Shown here piece by piece: positions 33,421 to 42,170 of a DNA stretch of 64,000 bases. Under the pieces are notes generated by a model. It made no database searches and had not been told where the DNA came from. It saw only the letters and a program-made list of their open reading frames with translations. Origin of the DNA: JBBIPZ01 sp037442505 [NCBI: Deltaproteobacteria bacterium]. Lineage in GTDB: Bacteria > CALINM01. How positions within the stretch are numbered: position 1 is the first letter of the stretch; every line of letters begins with the position of its first letter. The translations under genes and the position numbers were made by a program. The stretch spans positions 1 to 64,000 of the forward strand of contig JBBIPZ010000011.1 of the NCBI GenBank assembly GCA_037442505.1, read 5' to 3'.

Positions 33421-35661
33421 CTAATTTCTAATGTGATTTGCCTTTATAATAAGTTCATCATAATCTTCTCCATCTTCTGGAAATCTGGCAAAACCATATC
33501 TTACAGTAACCACTTGATCTATCAGATGTTTTGGATCCCAATCTTCTTTTTCGAACATCTTTTTTAATCTGAAGATTATTTCTAATGTTTTCTCATCAGC
33601 ATCCACCAAAACCACACCAAATTTATTTACGTTTAACCTTGCTACAACCTCAAAACTTCTTATCTTTTCTCTTATCTGTGTGGCAATACTTTTAATAATG
33701 TTATCAGTAGTTTTTTTACCGTAAGCATTTAGATATTTTTCGTATGGTTCAAATTCTCCCACGAGAATTATCACCCTTTTCCCATGTCTTTTTGCCCTCA
33801 TCACCTCATCATAAACACGGCTTTCAAAGTATCTAAAGTTAGGCAACCCGGTAAGCGCATCAAAAAACTCTTCATCTTTAAATGCCCTTTTTCTATGTAA
33901 ATCGCTTAAGAGCTCTGCAGCCTTTTCAAAAAGTTTTAGTATGAAGTTTTTATCTGATTTCGAAAATACCTCACCTATTATTTTACCTTCACTGTTATAA
34001 AAAGAAAATGTCATATAAATTTGTTCGTTAAAATGTAACGGCGCTATTAAAAAACTGTGAACAGCATGAGAATATATAAAAAACTGTTTGTCTTTGTTTG
34101 TATTTTTTACCAATGCTATTTCTCCGTTTGTAAGAACTGTCTTTTTAACTATTTCACGGTCAATCTGGAAAAACTCTTTTTTTATTATTCCATCCATACC
34201 ATAAACATCTTTAACCACATAAGATTTTCTATCCTCGTCGTAGATTCTAAAAACACCGATTTTTGCATCTAACTCTTTTGCAAGATTGTGTAATATATAA
34301 GAGCCAAACGCAACAGGATTATCAAAAAGTGTAAGTTCTGACACAAGTTTATCAATAAGTTCTTTGCGTCTATTTTGTTCTATCAACCCCTCTTTTTGAT
34401 AACTTAAAGAAATTAGCCTCGAAATTTGTGATGCCAATTCTTTAAAAAAGCTTGTTTTTTCGTTACACTCTTTTTCAAAATTTATAATTGATAACACTCC
34501 AAAGCATGTATCACCATCTATTAAAGGCAAGGATAGATATCCTTTAAAACCTTCACAATCAGGTTCGATAAAGCATATCTCTTTTTTATCCAGGAAAACT
34601 TTGCGTTCTATAGTATTCTCCGAAAGCACATCACTAAACTCTAAAAAAGGCAGGTTTGTACTAACAGATTCAGAATACTCATCACCACCATAAATAGCTA
34701 TTAACGAATGAACGCCAAAAACTTCTTTGAAATATCCAACGATCTTGTTAAGTTTATCTTGAATAGGCAATTTTTCTGATATTATTTTTGATAATTCGGA
34801 AACAGTTTTAAACATCTTCGCATCTTCTCTGTATTCTGTGAAACTTTTAGATGTAAAAAGTATATCCGTAATAACCTTTGATACATCAACAACAAACGTG
34901 AGGTCTTTTTCTGAAAACGCATTAATGTTATTTTGATTGGCTAAATTCAGTACACCTACTAAATTATTTTCTTTAACCAACGGAACACATATCGCAGACT
35001 TTATATCTTCACGTTTTCTTAATTTTTTAAAGTTTCTGTCATCGGGACTTCCGCTAATAATAACAGGTTTTTTTGTATTGGCAACAGTTCCTGCAATCCC
35101 CTCTCCGAGTGGTATCTTTACAAAATCCCATAAAATTCTATCTATACCATAAGCCATTGCAATCTTTAAAACACTCTCCTTATTGTCAAAAAGCATTATA
35201 GAGCCTCTTGTAGCACCGATATAACTACAAAGCCCTCTTAATATTTCGTTTAGTAATTTTTCTCTATCGAAAAGCATAGATATGTTATTAGCTATATTCT
35301 TAAGTTCAGAAACAATTTTAAGATAGTCTTTTTTTGTAGATGTCTCTAAAGCAGGAAGCTCATAAAGAAATGCTGCAGAAGTACCACTGATTACCTTAAT
35401 ATTATCCAAGCCCAACTTAATTAGTTGATTTTTTAATGACTCATCATCATCTACGTTCAGTATCGCAAAGATACTATCTTTCTCAGCCATAATATCCTTT
35501 AAGCTGCTTTTTATAATTTTTTTTGGAATATCTGAGTTCTGAATATAATTTCTATTTTCGGGAACGATAACATACAAAACCTCTACATTCTTTTCATTCA
35601 AGATGGCATTATACAGAGAAACTACCTTTTCACTACTGCCATAAAGGACAATCTTATACAT
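33421..35661 (-). CDS. Multi-GAF protein with a degenerate GGDEF domain
   Basis: A protein of about 746 residues. The first 110 residues (MYKIVLYGSSEKVVSLYNAI) look like a small Rossmann/TrkA-N-like module. Two or three GAF domains follow, including SIMLFDNKESVLKIAMAYG and PLGEGIAGTVANTKKPVII. A C-terminal diguanylate cyclase-like domain starts DALTGLPNFRYFESRV, but GGDEF is replaced by NVNKF (677-681), so c-di-GMP synthesis is unlikely. It may be a signal receptor for the MglA-like GTPase encoded just upstream. The start at ATG 35661 is chosen for its GGAGAG ribosome site, one base after the GTPase stop. Confidence 0.85.
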   Translation of the reverse strand: MYKIVLYGSSEKVVSLYNAILNEKNVEVLYVIVPENRNYIQNSDIPKKIIKSSLKDIMAEKDSIFAILNVDDDESLKNQLIKLGLDNIKVISGTSAAFLYELPALETSTKKDYLKIVSELKNIANNISMLFDREKLLNEILRGLCSYIGATRGSIMLFDNKESVLKIAMAYGIDRILWDFVKIPLGEGIAGTVANTKKPVIISGSPDDRNFKKLRKREDIKSAICVPLVKENNLVGVLNLANQNNINAFSEKDLTFVVDVSKVITDILFTSKSFTEYREDAKMFKTVSELSKIISEKLPIQDKLNKIVGYFKEVFGVHSLIAIYGGDEYSESVSTNLPFLEFSDVLSENTIERKVFLDKKEICFIEPDCEGFKGYLSLPLIDGDTCFGVLSIINFEKECNEKTSFFKELASQISRLISLSYQKEGLIEQNRRKELIDKLVSELTLFDNPVAFGSYILHNLAKELDAKIGVFRIYDEDRKSYVVKDVYGMDGIIKKEFFQIDREIVKKTVLTNGEIALVKNTNKDKQFFIYSHAVHSFLIAPLHFNEQIYMTFSFYNSEGKIIGEVFSKSDKNFILKLFEKAAELLSDLHRKRAFKDEEFFDALTGLPNFRYFESRVYDEVMRAKRHGKRVIILVGEFEPYEKYLNAYGKKTTDNIIKSIATQIREKIRSFEVVARLNVNKFGVVLVDADEKTLEIIFRLKKMFEKEDWDPKHLIDQVVTVRYGFARFPEDGEDYDELIIKANHIRN

Positions 35662-35662
35662 A

Positions 35663-36697
35663 TTAATTCTCTCCAAACTCAAATTTTAGTTTAATTTTTA
35701 AAGATTTTTCTGTTTTACCGAAACTAAACTTAAGAGGTATCTCTATCTCACTCTCACTAACAGATGGATTTTGTAATTCCACTTTGAACTCATCTTCTAT
35801 AACTTGCTTTTCTTCGTATGTTAAAGCCTGCTGGGATAAAATATTGTTTTCAAATACTTTTGGTGCTTCTTCGCTTACAGCTTCTCGTTCAGGCTCTTTT
35901 TTAATCTCATCAAAAAGTTCTAATTCTTCCTCAATTTCATGTTCTTCGCTCTTTTCCTCTTCAACCTTTTCAGTTTCTGTCTCTCCTAATAAATCGAGCA
36001 TTTTAAGAGCTTCATCTGAATAATCTTCAGGCAGATATGCAGCTCTTTTTTTAACTTCTTCTGATTCTTTTTTTACTTCAGGCTCCTCTTCAGCTGTAAC
36101 AGAAGCAAATTCAGATGAATCCTTAAGCTTTTTCATAACTAACCGACAAATAGCTGTTAATGTTTCAAGCACACCTTTACCTTCTGTAGCTACGGCCTGA
36201 AAAAAAGGCACTTTAAATTTATTTAACTGAGCGTATAGCTCTTCTAAATCCATAACATCAGGTAAATCTCTTTTATTAAACTGAATCACAAATGGCATAT
36301 CTTTAAAATTTTTGCCATGTTCTTTTAAGTTATCTTCCAGATTTTTAAGACTTTCTAAATTGTCTTCTAACATCTGTTTTTGAGAGTCAGCAACAAACAC
36401 AATACCATCTACGCCCTTTAAAACCATTTTTCTTGTAGTGTTATAAAAAATTTGGCCGGGAACAGTATAAAGATGAAAACGTACTTTATAACCTCCAATC
36501 TCGCCCATATTAATAGGCAAAAAATCAAAAAAAAGAGTCCTATCCGTTTGCGTGGCAAGACTGATAAGTTTACCCCTGCTTTCTGGCTTCAACTTTTTGT
36601 GAATGTAAACAATATTAGTAGTTTTCCCAGATAAACCAGGACCGTAATAAACGATTTTTGCATTTACTTCTTTGTTCGTGTAGTTAATAAAAGCCAT
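35663..36697 (-). CDS. MglA-like small GTPase with an acidic C-terminal extension
   Basis: The first 195 residues are a Ras-like MglA GTPase: P-loop YYGPGLSGKTTN, FFDFLPINMG, the switch segment YTVPGQIFYNTTR and NKRDLP. MglA proteins set cell polarity and control gliding or type IV pili. A further 150 residues are rich in Glu and low in complexity up to about 310, then end in a short ordered tail (IPLKFSFGKTEKSLKIKLKFEFG). That extension is unusual. No MglB partner is present. The start overlaps the preceding stop by one base (TAATG). Confidence 0.88.
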   Translation of the reverse strand: MAFINYTNKEVNAKIVYYGPGLSGKTTNIVYIHKKLKPESRGKLISLATQTDRTLFFDFLPINMGEIGGYKVRFHLYTVPGQIFYNTTRKMVLKGVDGIVFVADSQKQMLEDNLESLKNLEDNLKEHGKNFKDMPFVIQFNKRDLPDVMDLEELYAQLNKFKVPFFQAVATEGKGVLETLTAICRLVMKKLKDSSEFASVTAEEEPEVKKESEEVKKRAAYLPEDYSDEALKMLDLLGETETEKVEEEKSEEHEIEEELELFDEIKKEPEREAVSEEAPKVFENNILSQQALTYEEKQVIEDEFKVELQNPSVSESEIEIPLKFSFGKTEKSLKIKLKFEFGEN

Positions 36698-37773
36698 CAG
36701 CCCTTCCTTGTAACCATAATTTTTCTTGCAATAGTTGCTAATTGTGATGATACATTTCTGCTCTTTGCCACAGTAGCAAGGTCTTTAACACCTAAGGAAG
36801 GTAAAAATTTTATTGCATTTTGCAGCGGAGTTTTAGGATTCAGTACAAGATTCAGCTTTACATTGTAATTTTGTGTCCAGTTTCTATCGTTCGCTATCAT
36901 CCGTATTATATCATCAGGCAGATTTTTGTCCTGAGAAAACTTAATAATTTCGCCCTCCGTAATACGTGGATTTTTTAGAACAGCAGTGGAAACTAACTTA
37001 TTTGTATCTTTTATTAAAATACTTCTAACCTCTTTGTTTCCAAGAGAAGCCAGTTTAATCTTTTCAGCCACGCCCATTTTTGCAATTTTACCAGCGATAC
37101 TTCTTTTTTTCTCTTCATCATCCTCCTTAACTTCATCAACGAACTGCTTATAATTTTCCTCTTTTTTCTTTTCTATAGCGGTAGTTTTTTTAACAGGTAT
37201 CGAAGATGTATTATTAGCTTTATCTGTTGTAGCCGGTTTATCTTGTTTAAACACTTCATCTGTTTTACTCGAATCAACTTTTTCGCCAGATGTTTTAGGT
37301 TGTTTGTAATGTAAGACTTTCACGTAATGCTCTTTTGGAAGTGCAGTATTATTCAACAGATTATCAATCGTTCCCGAGTCTTTTGACCATTTTTCTTCAT
37401 TCTTGAGCAATATCTCTAATATATCAGTTTTGGGCAGTTTAGAAAAAAGTCTTATTGCCTTTATAGGAACATTTTGGTGTAACAGTATATTCTGTAAAAC
37501 GTCTAAATCCTTTTGAAAAACATAGGATAAAAAATAAAGTTCTTGTTCACCAGGAATATCTGTTAGTAAAAAATTTTTAATCAATGTGCGGGGCATCTTT
37601 TCTAAAACTTCTATACATTTTTCTCTTATGCCATCGCTATTTTCTATGGCATATCTAACTATTATGTAAATCAGCTCATTTGGTGGCAGAGGAAATTTTC
37701 CCTCTACCACCATAAACTTAATCTCTTTTTTTTGTTCTAAAAGCAGTTTTTGAGCAATCTCTGAAAGCTTCAT
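36697..37773 (-). CDS. Helical-repeat protein of unknown function between EF-G and the MglA-like GTPase
   Basis: A 358-residue all-helical protein with no signal peptide. Residues 1-150 and 225-358 look like HEAT/DUF2336-like repeats (for example VRSILIKDTNKLVSTAVLKNPRITEGEII), joined by a charged Lys/Thr-rich linker at about 165-225. I do not recognise a catalytic motif. Single-base overlaps with both neighbours (fusA2-like and the GTPase) argue for coordinated expression and a possible scaffold role for the GTPase. Confidence 0.75.
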   Translation of the reverse strand: MKLSEIAQKLLLEQKKEIKFMVVEGKFPLPPNELIYIIVRYAIENSDGIREKCIEVLEKMPRTLIKNFLLTDIPGEQELYFLSYVFQKDLDVLQNILLHQNVPIKAIRLFSKLPKTDILEILLKNEEKWSKDSGTIDNLLNNTALPKEHYVKVLHYKQPKTSGEKVDSSKTDEVFKQDKPATTDKANNTSSIPVKKTTAIEKKKEENYKQFVDEVKEDDEEKKRSIAGKIAKMGVAEKIKLASLGNKEVRSILIKDTNKLVSTAVLKNPRITEGEIIKFSQDKNLPDDIIRMIANDRNWTQNYNVKLNLVLNPKTPLQNAIKFLPSLGVKDLATVAKSRNVSSQLATIARKIMVTRKG

Positions 37774-39854
37774 TATCCTTCCGATTTCTCTTTTTTTGCT
37801 TGTTGGATTATCTTTTCACTTAAATGTGTCGGTACTTCCTCATAATGAGAAAATTTTACCGTAAACAAAGCCTTTCCACTCGTCAAAGATTTTAAGTCAT
37901 TAGCATATTTAAGTATTTCAGCCATTGGAACTTTGGCTCTAATAATCTGGCTGTTAGCCTTTGGCTCAACACCTACAACATGCCCCCTTTTGCTATTAAT
38001 ATCTCCTATTATATCCCCCATGCATTCATCCGGTGTTATTACCTCTAAATCCATAATTGGTTCAAGCAAAACAGGATTTGCATTTTGGGCTGCTTTTTGA
38101 AATGCCATTGAACCAGCTATTTTAAAAGCCATTTCTGAGGAATCAACAGGATGAAACGAACCATCATATAATCTAACCCTTACATCAACGGTAGGAAATC
38201 CAGCAATAACACCTTCCTGCATCGCTTCAACAATACCTTTCTCAACCGCTGGTATATACTGCTTTGGTATAACACCACCAACTATATTATCAATAAATTC
38301 AAAACCTGCACCTCGAGGTAGAGGCTCTATTTCAATCCAGCAATCCCCATACTGTCCTCTTCCACCTGACTGTTTCTTGTATTTTCCTTGTGCCTGTGCC
38401 CTGATCTTTATAGTTTCTTTATAAGGAACTTTAGGCGTTTTTAGTTCTACTTCAACTCCATACTTTCTTTTCATTTTTTCGAGAGTAATTTCTATGTGTG
38501 TCTGACCTACTCCAGAAAGAAGAAACTCTTTCGTTTGCTCATTCATAGAAAAGCCAATCGTTGGGTCTTCATCAATAATTTTTTGAATTGATTGACTTAA
38601 TTTGTCTTCATCAGCTCTTGTTTTAGGCACAACCGCAAAAGAAATCACCGGTTCAGGAATATCTGGTGCTTTATAAAGTATAGGGGCATTTTCATCACAA
38701 AGGGTGTCGCCTGTCTTAACATCTTTTAATTTTGGTAAAGCAACAATATCACCAGCACAAGCTTGATTTACAGGTTTAAATTTTTTCCCTTCTATAATCA
38801 TAATATTCCCTATGCGTTCCCTGTTTCCAGTTTTCGCATTAAGAACGGTTGTTTCTGGCGTCATCTTGCCTGAAAAGACACGCATAACTGAAACTTTACC
38901 TGTAAAGGCATCAACATAAGTTTTAAATATAAATCCAGAAAAAGGTGCATCTGGCACCCTTTTTCTTCTTTCTTCCTGCTTGGTTACAGGGTTTATACCA
39001 ATAGTATCTGGTACTTCGTCAGCAGACGGCAATGTCAAATTTACCCAGTTTAAAAGATGAGCTACTCCAATATTTTTGTAAGCAGAACCACACAATACAG
39101 GAATAAACTGATGTGTCTGAGCCCCTAACTTAAGGGCAGCTATAATCTCTTCGTTTGATATTTCCTGCCCTTCTAAATACTTTTCTGTCAACTCATCACT
39201 TACTTCAGCAACCTTTTCTACAAGAAAATCTCTGAGCCTTTCAACCTCTGATTCTATCTCTTTGGGAATCTCACCTTTTTTATATGTTCCCGAGCCATTT
39301 TCATCAAAATAAAAGGCTTCTTTAGTTAAAAGCTCTACAAAACCCTTAAAATCAGACTCTTGCCCAATTGGGTACTGTAACGGCACTGGAGTTACCTTAA
39401 GCTCTTTCTCCAAATCATCAACCGCTTTCAAAAAGTCCGCCCTCTCTCTGTCCATCTTGCTCACAAAAGCTATTCTTGGAATACGCCATTCCTCCAACAA
39501 ATTCCATAATGTATGCGTTTCAACCTTTACTCCTGATATTGCACTTATAATTACCACAGCACCAGTTGCAGCTTTGAGACAAAATTCCGTATCTTTCAAA
39601 AAGTTAGCATAACCTGGCGTGTCGATTATATTTATGTAATTTTTATTCCAGAGTATGTGATGAAAGGCAGAAGAAATACTTATTTTTCTTTCAATCTCTT
39701 CAGGTTCAAAATCAAAAACAGTTGTACCATCATCAACTTTTCCCATCTTTTCTGTAACTTTCGCATTGAAAAGCATTGCCTCAGCAAGTGTTGTTTTTCC
39801 GGCTCCCCCATGCGCAACTAATGCAATGTTCCATCTTTTTTCAAAATCTGCCAT
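37773..39854 (-). CDS. EF-G-like translational GTPase (second EF-G)
   Basis: A 693-residue five-domain EF-G relative. The P-loop is AHGGAGKTT at 14-22 instead of the AH(I/V)DAGKTT of the main EF-G. Switch RKISISSAFHHI, G3 DTPGYANF, and G4 SKMD in place of NKMD match the EF-G2 group. Domain IV has GGRGQYGD. Such second copies bind ribosomes, but their role is unsettled. A GGGGGT ribosome site precedes the ATG. It heads a gene string that overlaps the helical-repeat gene by one base. Confidence 0.9.
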   Translation of the reverse strand: MADFEKRWNIALVAHGGAGKTTLAEAMLFNAKVTEKMGKVDDGTTVFDFEPEEIERKISISSAFHHILWNKNYINIIDTPGYANFLKDTEFCLKAATGAVVIISAISGVKVETHTLWNLLEEWRIPRIAFVSKMDRERADFLKAVDDLEKELKVTPVPLQYPIGQESDFKGFVELLTKEAFYFDENGSGTYKKGEIPKEIESEVERLRDFLVEKVAEVSDELTEKYLEGQEISNEEIIAALKLGAQTHQFIPVLCGSAYKNIGVAHLLNWVNLTLPSADEVPDTIGINPVTKQEERRKRVPDAPFSGFIFKTYVDAFTGKVSVMRVFSGKMTPETTVLNAKTGNRERIGNIMIIEGKKFKPVNQACAGDIVALPKLKDVKTGDTLCDENAPILYKAPDIPEPVISFAVVPKTRADEDKLSQSIQKIIDEDPTIGFSMNEQTKEFLLSGVGQTHIEITLEKMKRKYGVEVELKTPKVPYKETIKIRAQAQGKYKKQSGGRGQYGDCWIEIEPLPRGAGFEFIDNIVGGVIPKQYIPAVEKGIVEAMQEGVIAGFPTVDVRVRLYDGSFHPVDSSEMAFKIAGSMAFQKAAQNANPVLLEPIMDLEVITPDECMGDIIGDINSKRGHVVGVEPKANSQIIRAKVPMAEILKYANDLKSLTSGKALFTVKFSHYEEVPTHLSEKIIQQAKKEKSEG

Positions 39855-39934
39855 AGTTACCCCCTTTTGTTTTTTTCGATAAAGTCATAAATAAATTTAT
39901 CACAAATTAAATAACTTTCTATAATCTTTTTTGA

Positions 39935-40708
39935 CTAATCTTTGACGTTCATTTCATATAGCAGTTTTAGCCCATAAAGAGTTAGATGTTCGTCCACAAT
40001 TTTTATATGTGACGTTTCTTTAGATATTACTGTTGCAAGACCACCCGTAGCAATAAACTTTAACCCTTTTTCATTCATCTCATACATAATCTTATCACAG
40101 ATAGCATCAACCATTCCTGCGTAACCGTAAACTATGCCTGCTTGAATCGCCGCAACGGTGTTTTTGCCAATAATCCTTTCTGGTCTAATCAGTTCTATCT
40201 TTGGTAATTTTGCCGTACGTTCTGACAATGCTTCTAATGATATCTCTATCCCCGGTATTATGACTCCACCTAAATATTCTCCCTTTTTTGACACACAATC
40301 AAACGTTGTAGCAGTACCAAAATCAACTATAACAAGCGGGTTTTTGTATTTATTATATGCTGCAACTGCATTAACAATTCTATCAGCCCCTACTTCTTTG
40401 GGATTATCGTAAAGTATTGGCATACCAGTCTTTATACCGGGACCAACGAAAAACGCATCCTTGTGAAAGTATTTTTTACTCATCCTCGATAGCGTAATAG
40501 TGAGAGGAGGCACGACATTTGAAATCGCAATACCGGTTATATCTGATACCGCAATCTGTGAATGTTCGATAAAATTATAAAACAGTATTCCAAGCTCGTC
40601 TGCAGTACGATTTTTTTCAGTCCTTACGCGCCAAGAATTTATTATCTTTTCCCCTTTAAAAATACCTGCTGCAATCTGCGTATTACCTACATCAATTACG
40701 AACAACAT
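39935..40708 (-). CDS. coaX: Type III pantothenate kinase
   Basis: A 257-residue kinase that makes 4'-phosphopantothenate, the first step of CoA synthesis. The ASKHA-fold motifs are MLFVIDVGNTQIAAG, VGADRIVNAVAAY, VDFGTATTFDCVS and GGVIIPGIEIS. It sits 37 bases downstream of rimI. Confidence 0.95.
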   Translation of the reverse strand: MLFVIDVGNTQIAAGIFKGEKIINSWRVRTEKNRTADELGILFYNFIEHSQIAVSDITGIAISNVVPPLTITLSRMSKKYFHKDAFFVGPGIKTGMPILYDNPKEVGADRIVNAVAAYNKYKNPLVIVDFGTATTFDCVSKKGEYLGGVIIPGIEISLEALSERTAKLPKIELIRPERIIGKNTVAAIQAGIVYGYAGMVDAICDKIMYEMNEKGLKFIATGGLATVISKETSHIKIVDEHLTLYGLKLLYEMNVKD

Positions 40709-40745
40709 ATCTGACTCCTTACAATTTAGTTAGATTATCATTTGC

Positions 40746-41186
40746 TCAAAACTCTTTCCACATTATTAATGCATCTTCTCCTGTATCTTGATAATAATTT
40801 TTTCGTACTCCCTTTATAACAAAACCAAAATGCTTATAAAAATTAATCGCATTATCATTTCTGTGCCTTACCTCAAGTGTAAATTTATTTGCACCCTTTT
40901 TAGCAGCATCTTGAAATAACGTTTCAATGATAAGTCTGCCCACGCCCTTTTTTCTTTGCTCTGAGGCAACTGCAAGATTTAAGATGTGAACTTCCGGAAC
41001 GATAAGCCAGGAAAGAACATATCCAACCACTTTATCAGATTGTTCAGCCACCAAATTTAGGGAAAGAGGAAAAAGAATCTCTTCTTTTATAAGCTGTTTA
41101 GACCACGGAGTAGGAAAAGACATTTTTTCTATTTCTTCAATCTCTTCAATATCTGAAAGCTGTGCGGTTCGAATTGTAATATTCAT
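40746..41186 (-). CDS. rimI: Ribosomal protein S18-alanine N-acetyltransferase-like GNAT
   Basis: A 146-residue GNAT acetyltransferase. The acetyl-CoA loop is ASEQRKKGVGRLIIETL, preceded by VPEVHILNLAV and followed by FTLEVRHRNDNAINFYKHFGF, the RimI pattern. It probably acetylates the S18 N-terminus, though other substrates are possible. It overlaps the radical SAM gene by the 4-base ATGA. Confidence 0.9.
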   Translation of the reverse strand: MNITIRTAQLSDIEEIEEIEKMSFPTPWSKQLIKEEILFPLSLNLVAEQSDKVVGYVLSWLIVPEVHILNLAVASEQRKKGVGRLIIETLFQDAAKKGANKFTLEVRHRNDNAINFYKHFGFVIKGVRKNYYQDTGEDALIMWKEF

Positions 41187-42076
41187 ATTTCACCTTTTAA
41201 TTTTGTAAGCTCTTCCTCTATCATTCTTATCACGATAGCCTTTTCAGATGACCATGAAGGTGCTATAAGCTCTCCCTTGTGTGCATCACCTGTAACTCTA
41301 TGAATAACTATATCAGGAGACAGATGATATAAAAATTTAGCTACTAAAGACACATATCTATCTCGCTCTATAGGCAGAAAATCACCTGAACGGTATAACT
41401 TTTCAAGCCGACTCCCTTTTGCAACATAAAGCAAATGAATCTTAACACCATTGACTTGAAGATTGTTCAAGTATCGAGCAGTCTCGAAAATCTCATCTTC
41501 GTTCTGTTCAGGAAAACCAATGATAATGTGAGCTACTATGTCAAAAGGATATTGTTTAGCTAATTTAACAGCATTGGTAAAGCTTTCAAGTGTGTGTCCC
41601 CTACCAATCCAATTTAAGGTGTGAGGGTTGATTGTTTGAAGCCCTAACTCCAAAAAAACTTTATGATCTTTGGAAAACTCATTCAAAACATCAAGTTTCT
41701 CCTTATCCACACAATCAGGCCTTGTACCAACAGAAATTCCTACAATATCATCAAACTTTCTTATATTACCCCAAATATCTCTTAGAAAATCTGGTGGAGC
41801 ATACGTGTTAGTGTATGACTGGAAATATGCTATAAACGCATCTACATTTCTGTATTTACGCTTAATTCCTTCTATGCCTCTAAATATCTGTTCTTCGATA
41901 CTCAAGCCTTGCTTTGACAGGCCAGTGCCAGAACCTCTATCGTTACAATAAACACAAGGTGTTCCGTTATCCCTGTTTGGGCAGGAAAGTCCAGCATCAA
42001 TCGTAACTTTATATACTTTCTTGCCGAAAATTTCGAAAAAATAAGATTTTAAATCTCTATAAGGTCTTTTTTTCAT
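41183..42076 (-). CDS. TIGR01212-family radical SAM protein (YhcC-like)
   Basis: A radical SAM protein of about 297 residues. The cluster motif is CPNRDNGTPCVYC, with its cysteines spaced C-x8-C-x2-C as in this subfamily. YFQSYTNTYAP, GTRPDCVD and ELGLQTINPHTLNWIGRGH are all family hallmarks. The biochemical role is not established. I start it at ATG 42076 (MKKRPYRDLKSYF); the open frame continues to an ATG at 42124, but a TATAAT lies between the two. Confidence 0.9.
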   Translation of the reverse strand: MKKRPYRDLKSYFFEIFGKKVYKVTIDAGLSCPNRDNGTPCVYCNDRGSGTGLSKQGLSIEEQIFRGIEGIKRKYRNVDAFIAYFQSYTNTYAPPDFLRDIWGNIRKFDDIVGISVGTRPDCVDKEKLDVLNEFSKDHKVFLELGLQTINPHTLNWIGRGHTLESFTNAVKLAKQYPFDIVAHIIIGFPEQNEDEIFETARYLNNLQVNGVKIHLLYVAKGSRLEKLYRSGDFLPIERDRYVSLVAKFLYHLSPDIVIHRVTGDAHKGELIAPSWSSEKAIVIRMIEEELTKLKGEI

Positions 42077-42094
42077 TTCAAACTTGGTGTTTTT

Positions 42095-42124
42095 ATTATA
42101 AAATAACATAGTTAGGAAAAACAA
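42095..42124 (-). promoter_or_regulatory. Candidate promoter of the radical SAM-rimI-coaX string
   Basis: On the minus strand, -35 TTGTTT at 42119-42124, an 18-base spacer, and -10 TATAAT at 42095-42100. The start would fall about 12 bases before ATG 42076. Confidence 0.45.
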
Positions 42125-42170
42125 GAACCCTTTAAACTACTACAAAAAAATACCTTTTAGGAGGCATATC

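Noticed and set aside
42077-42170. A purine riboswitch or PurR box ahead of mnmG-pur
   Set aside because: The intergenic space is under 100 bases and shows no riboswitch-like conserved core or PurR-type palindrome.
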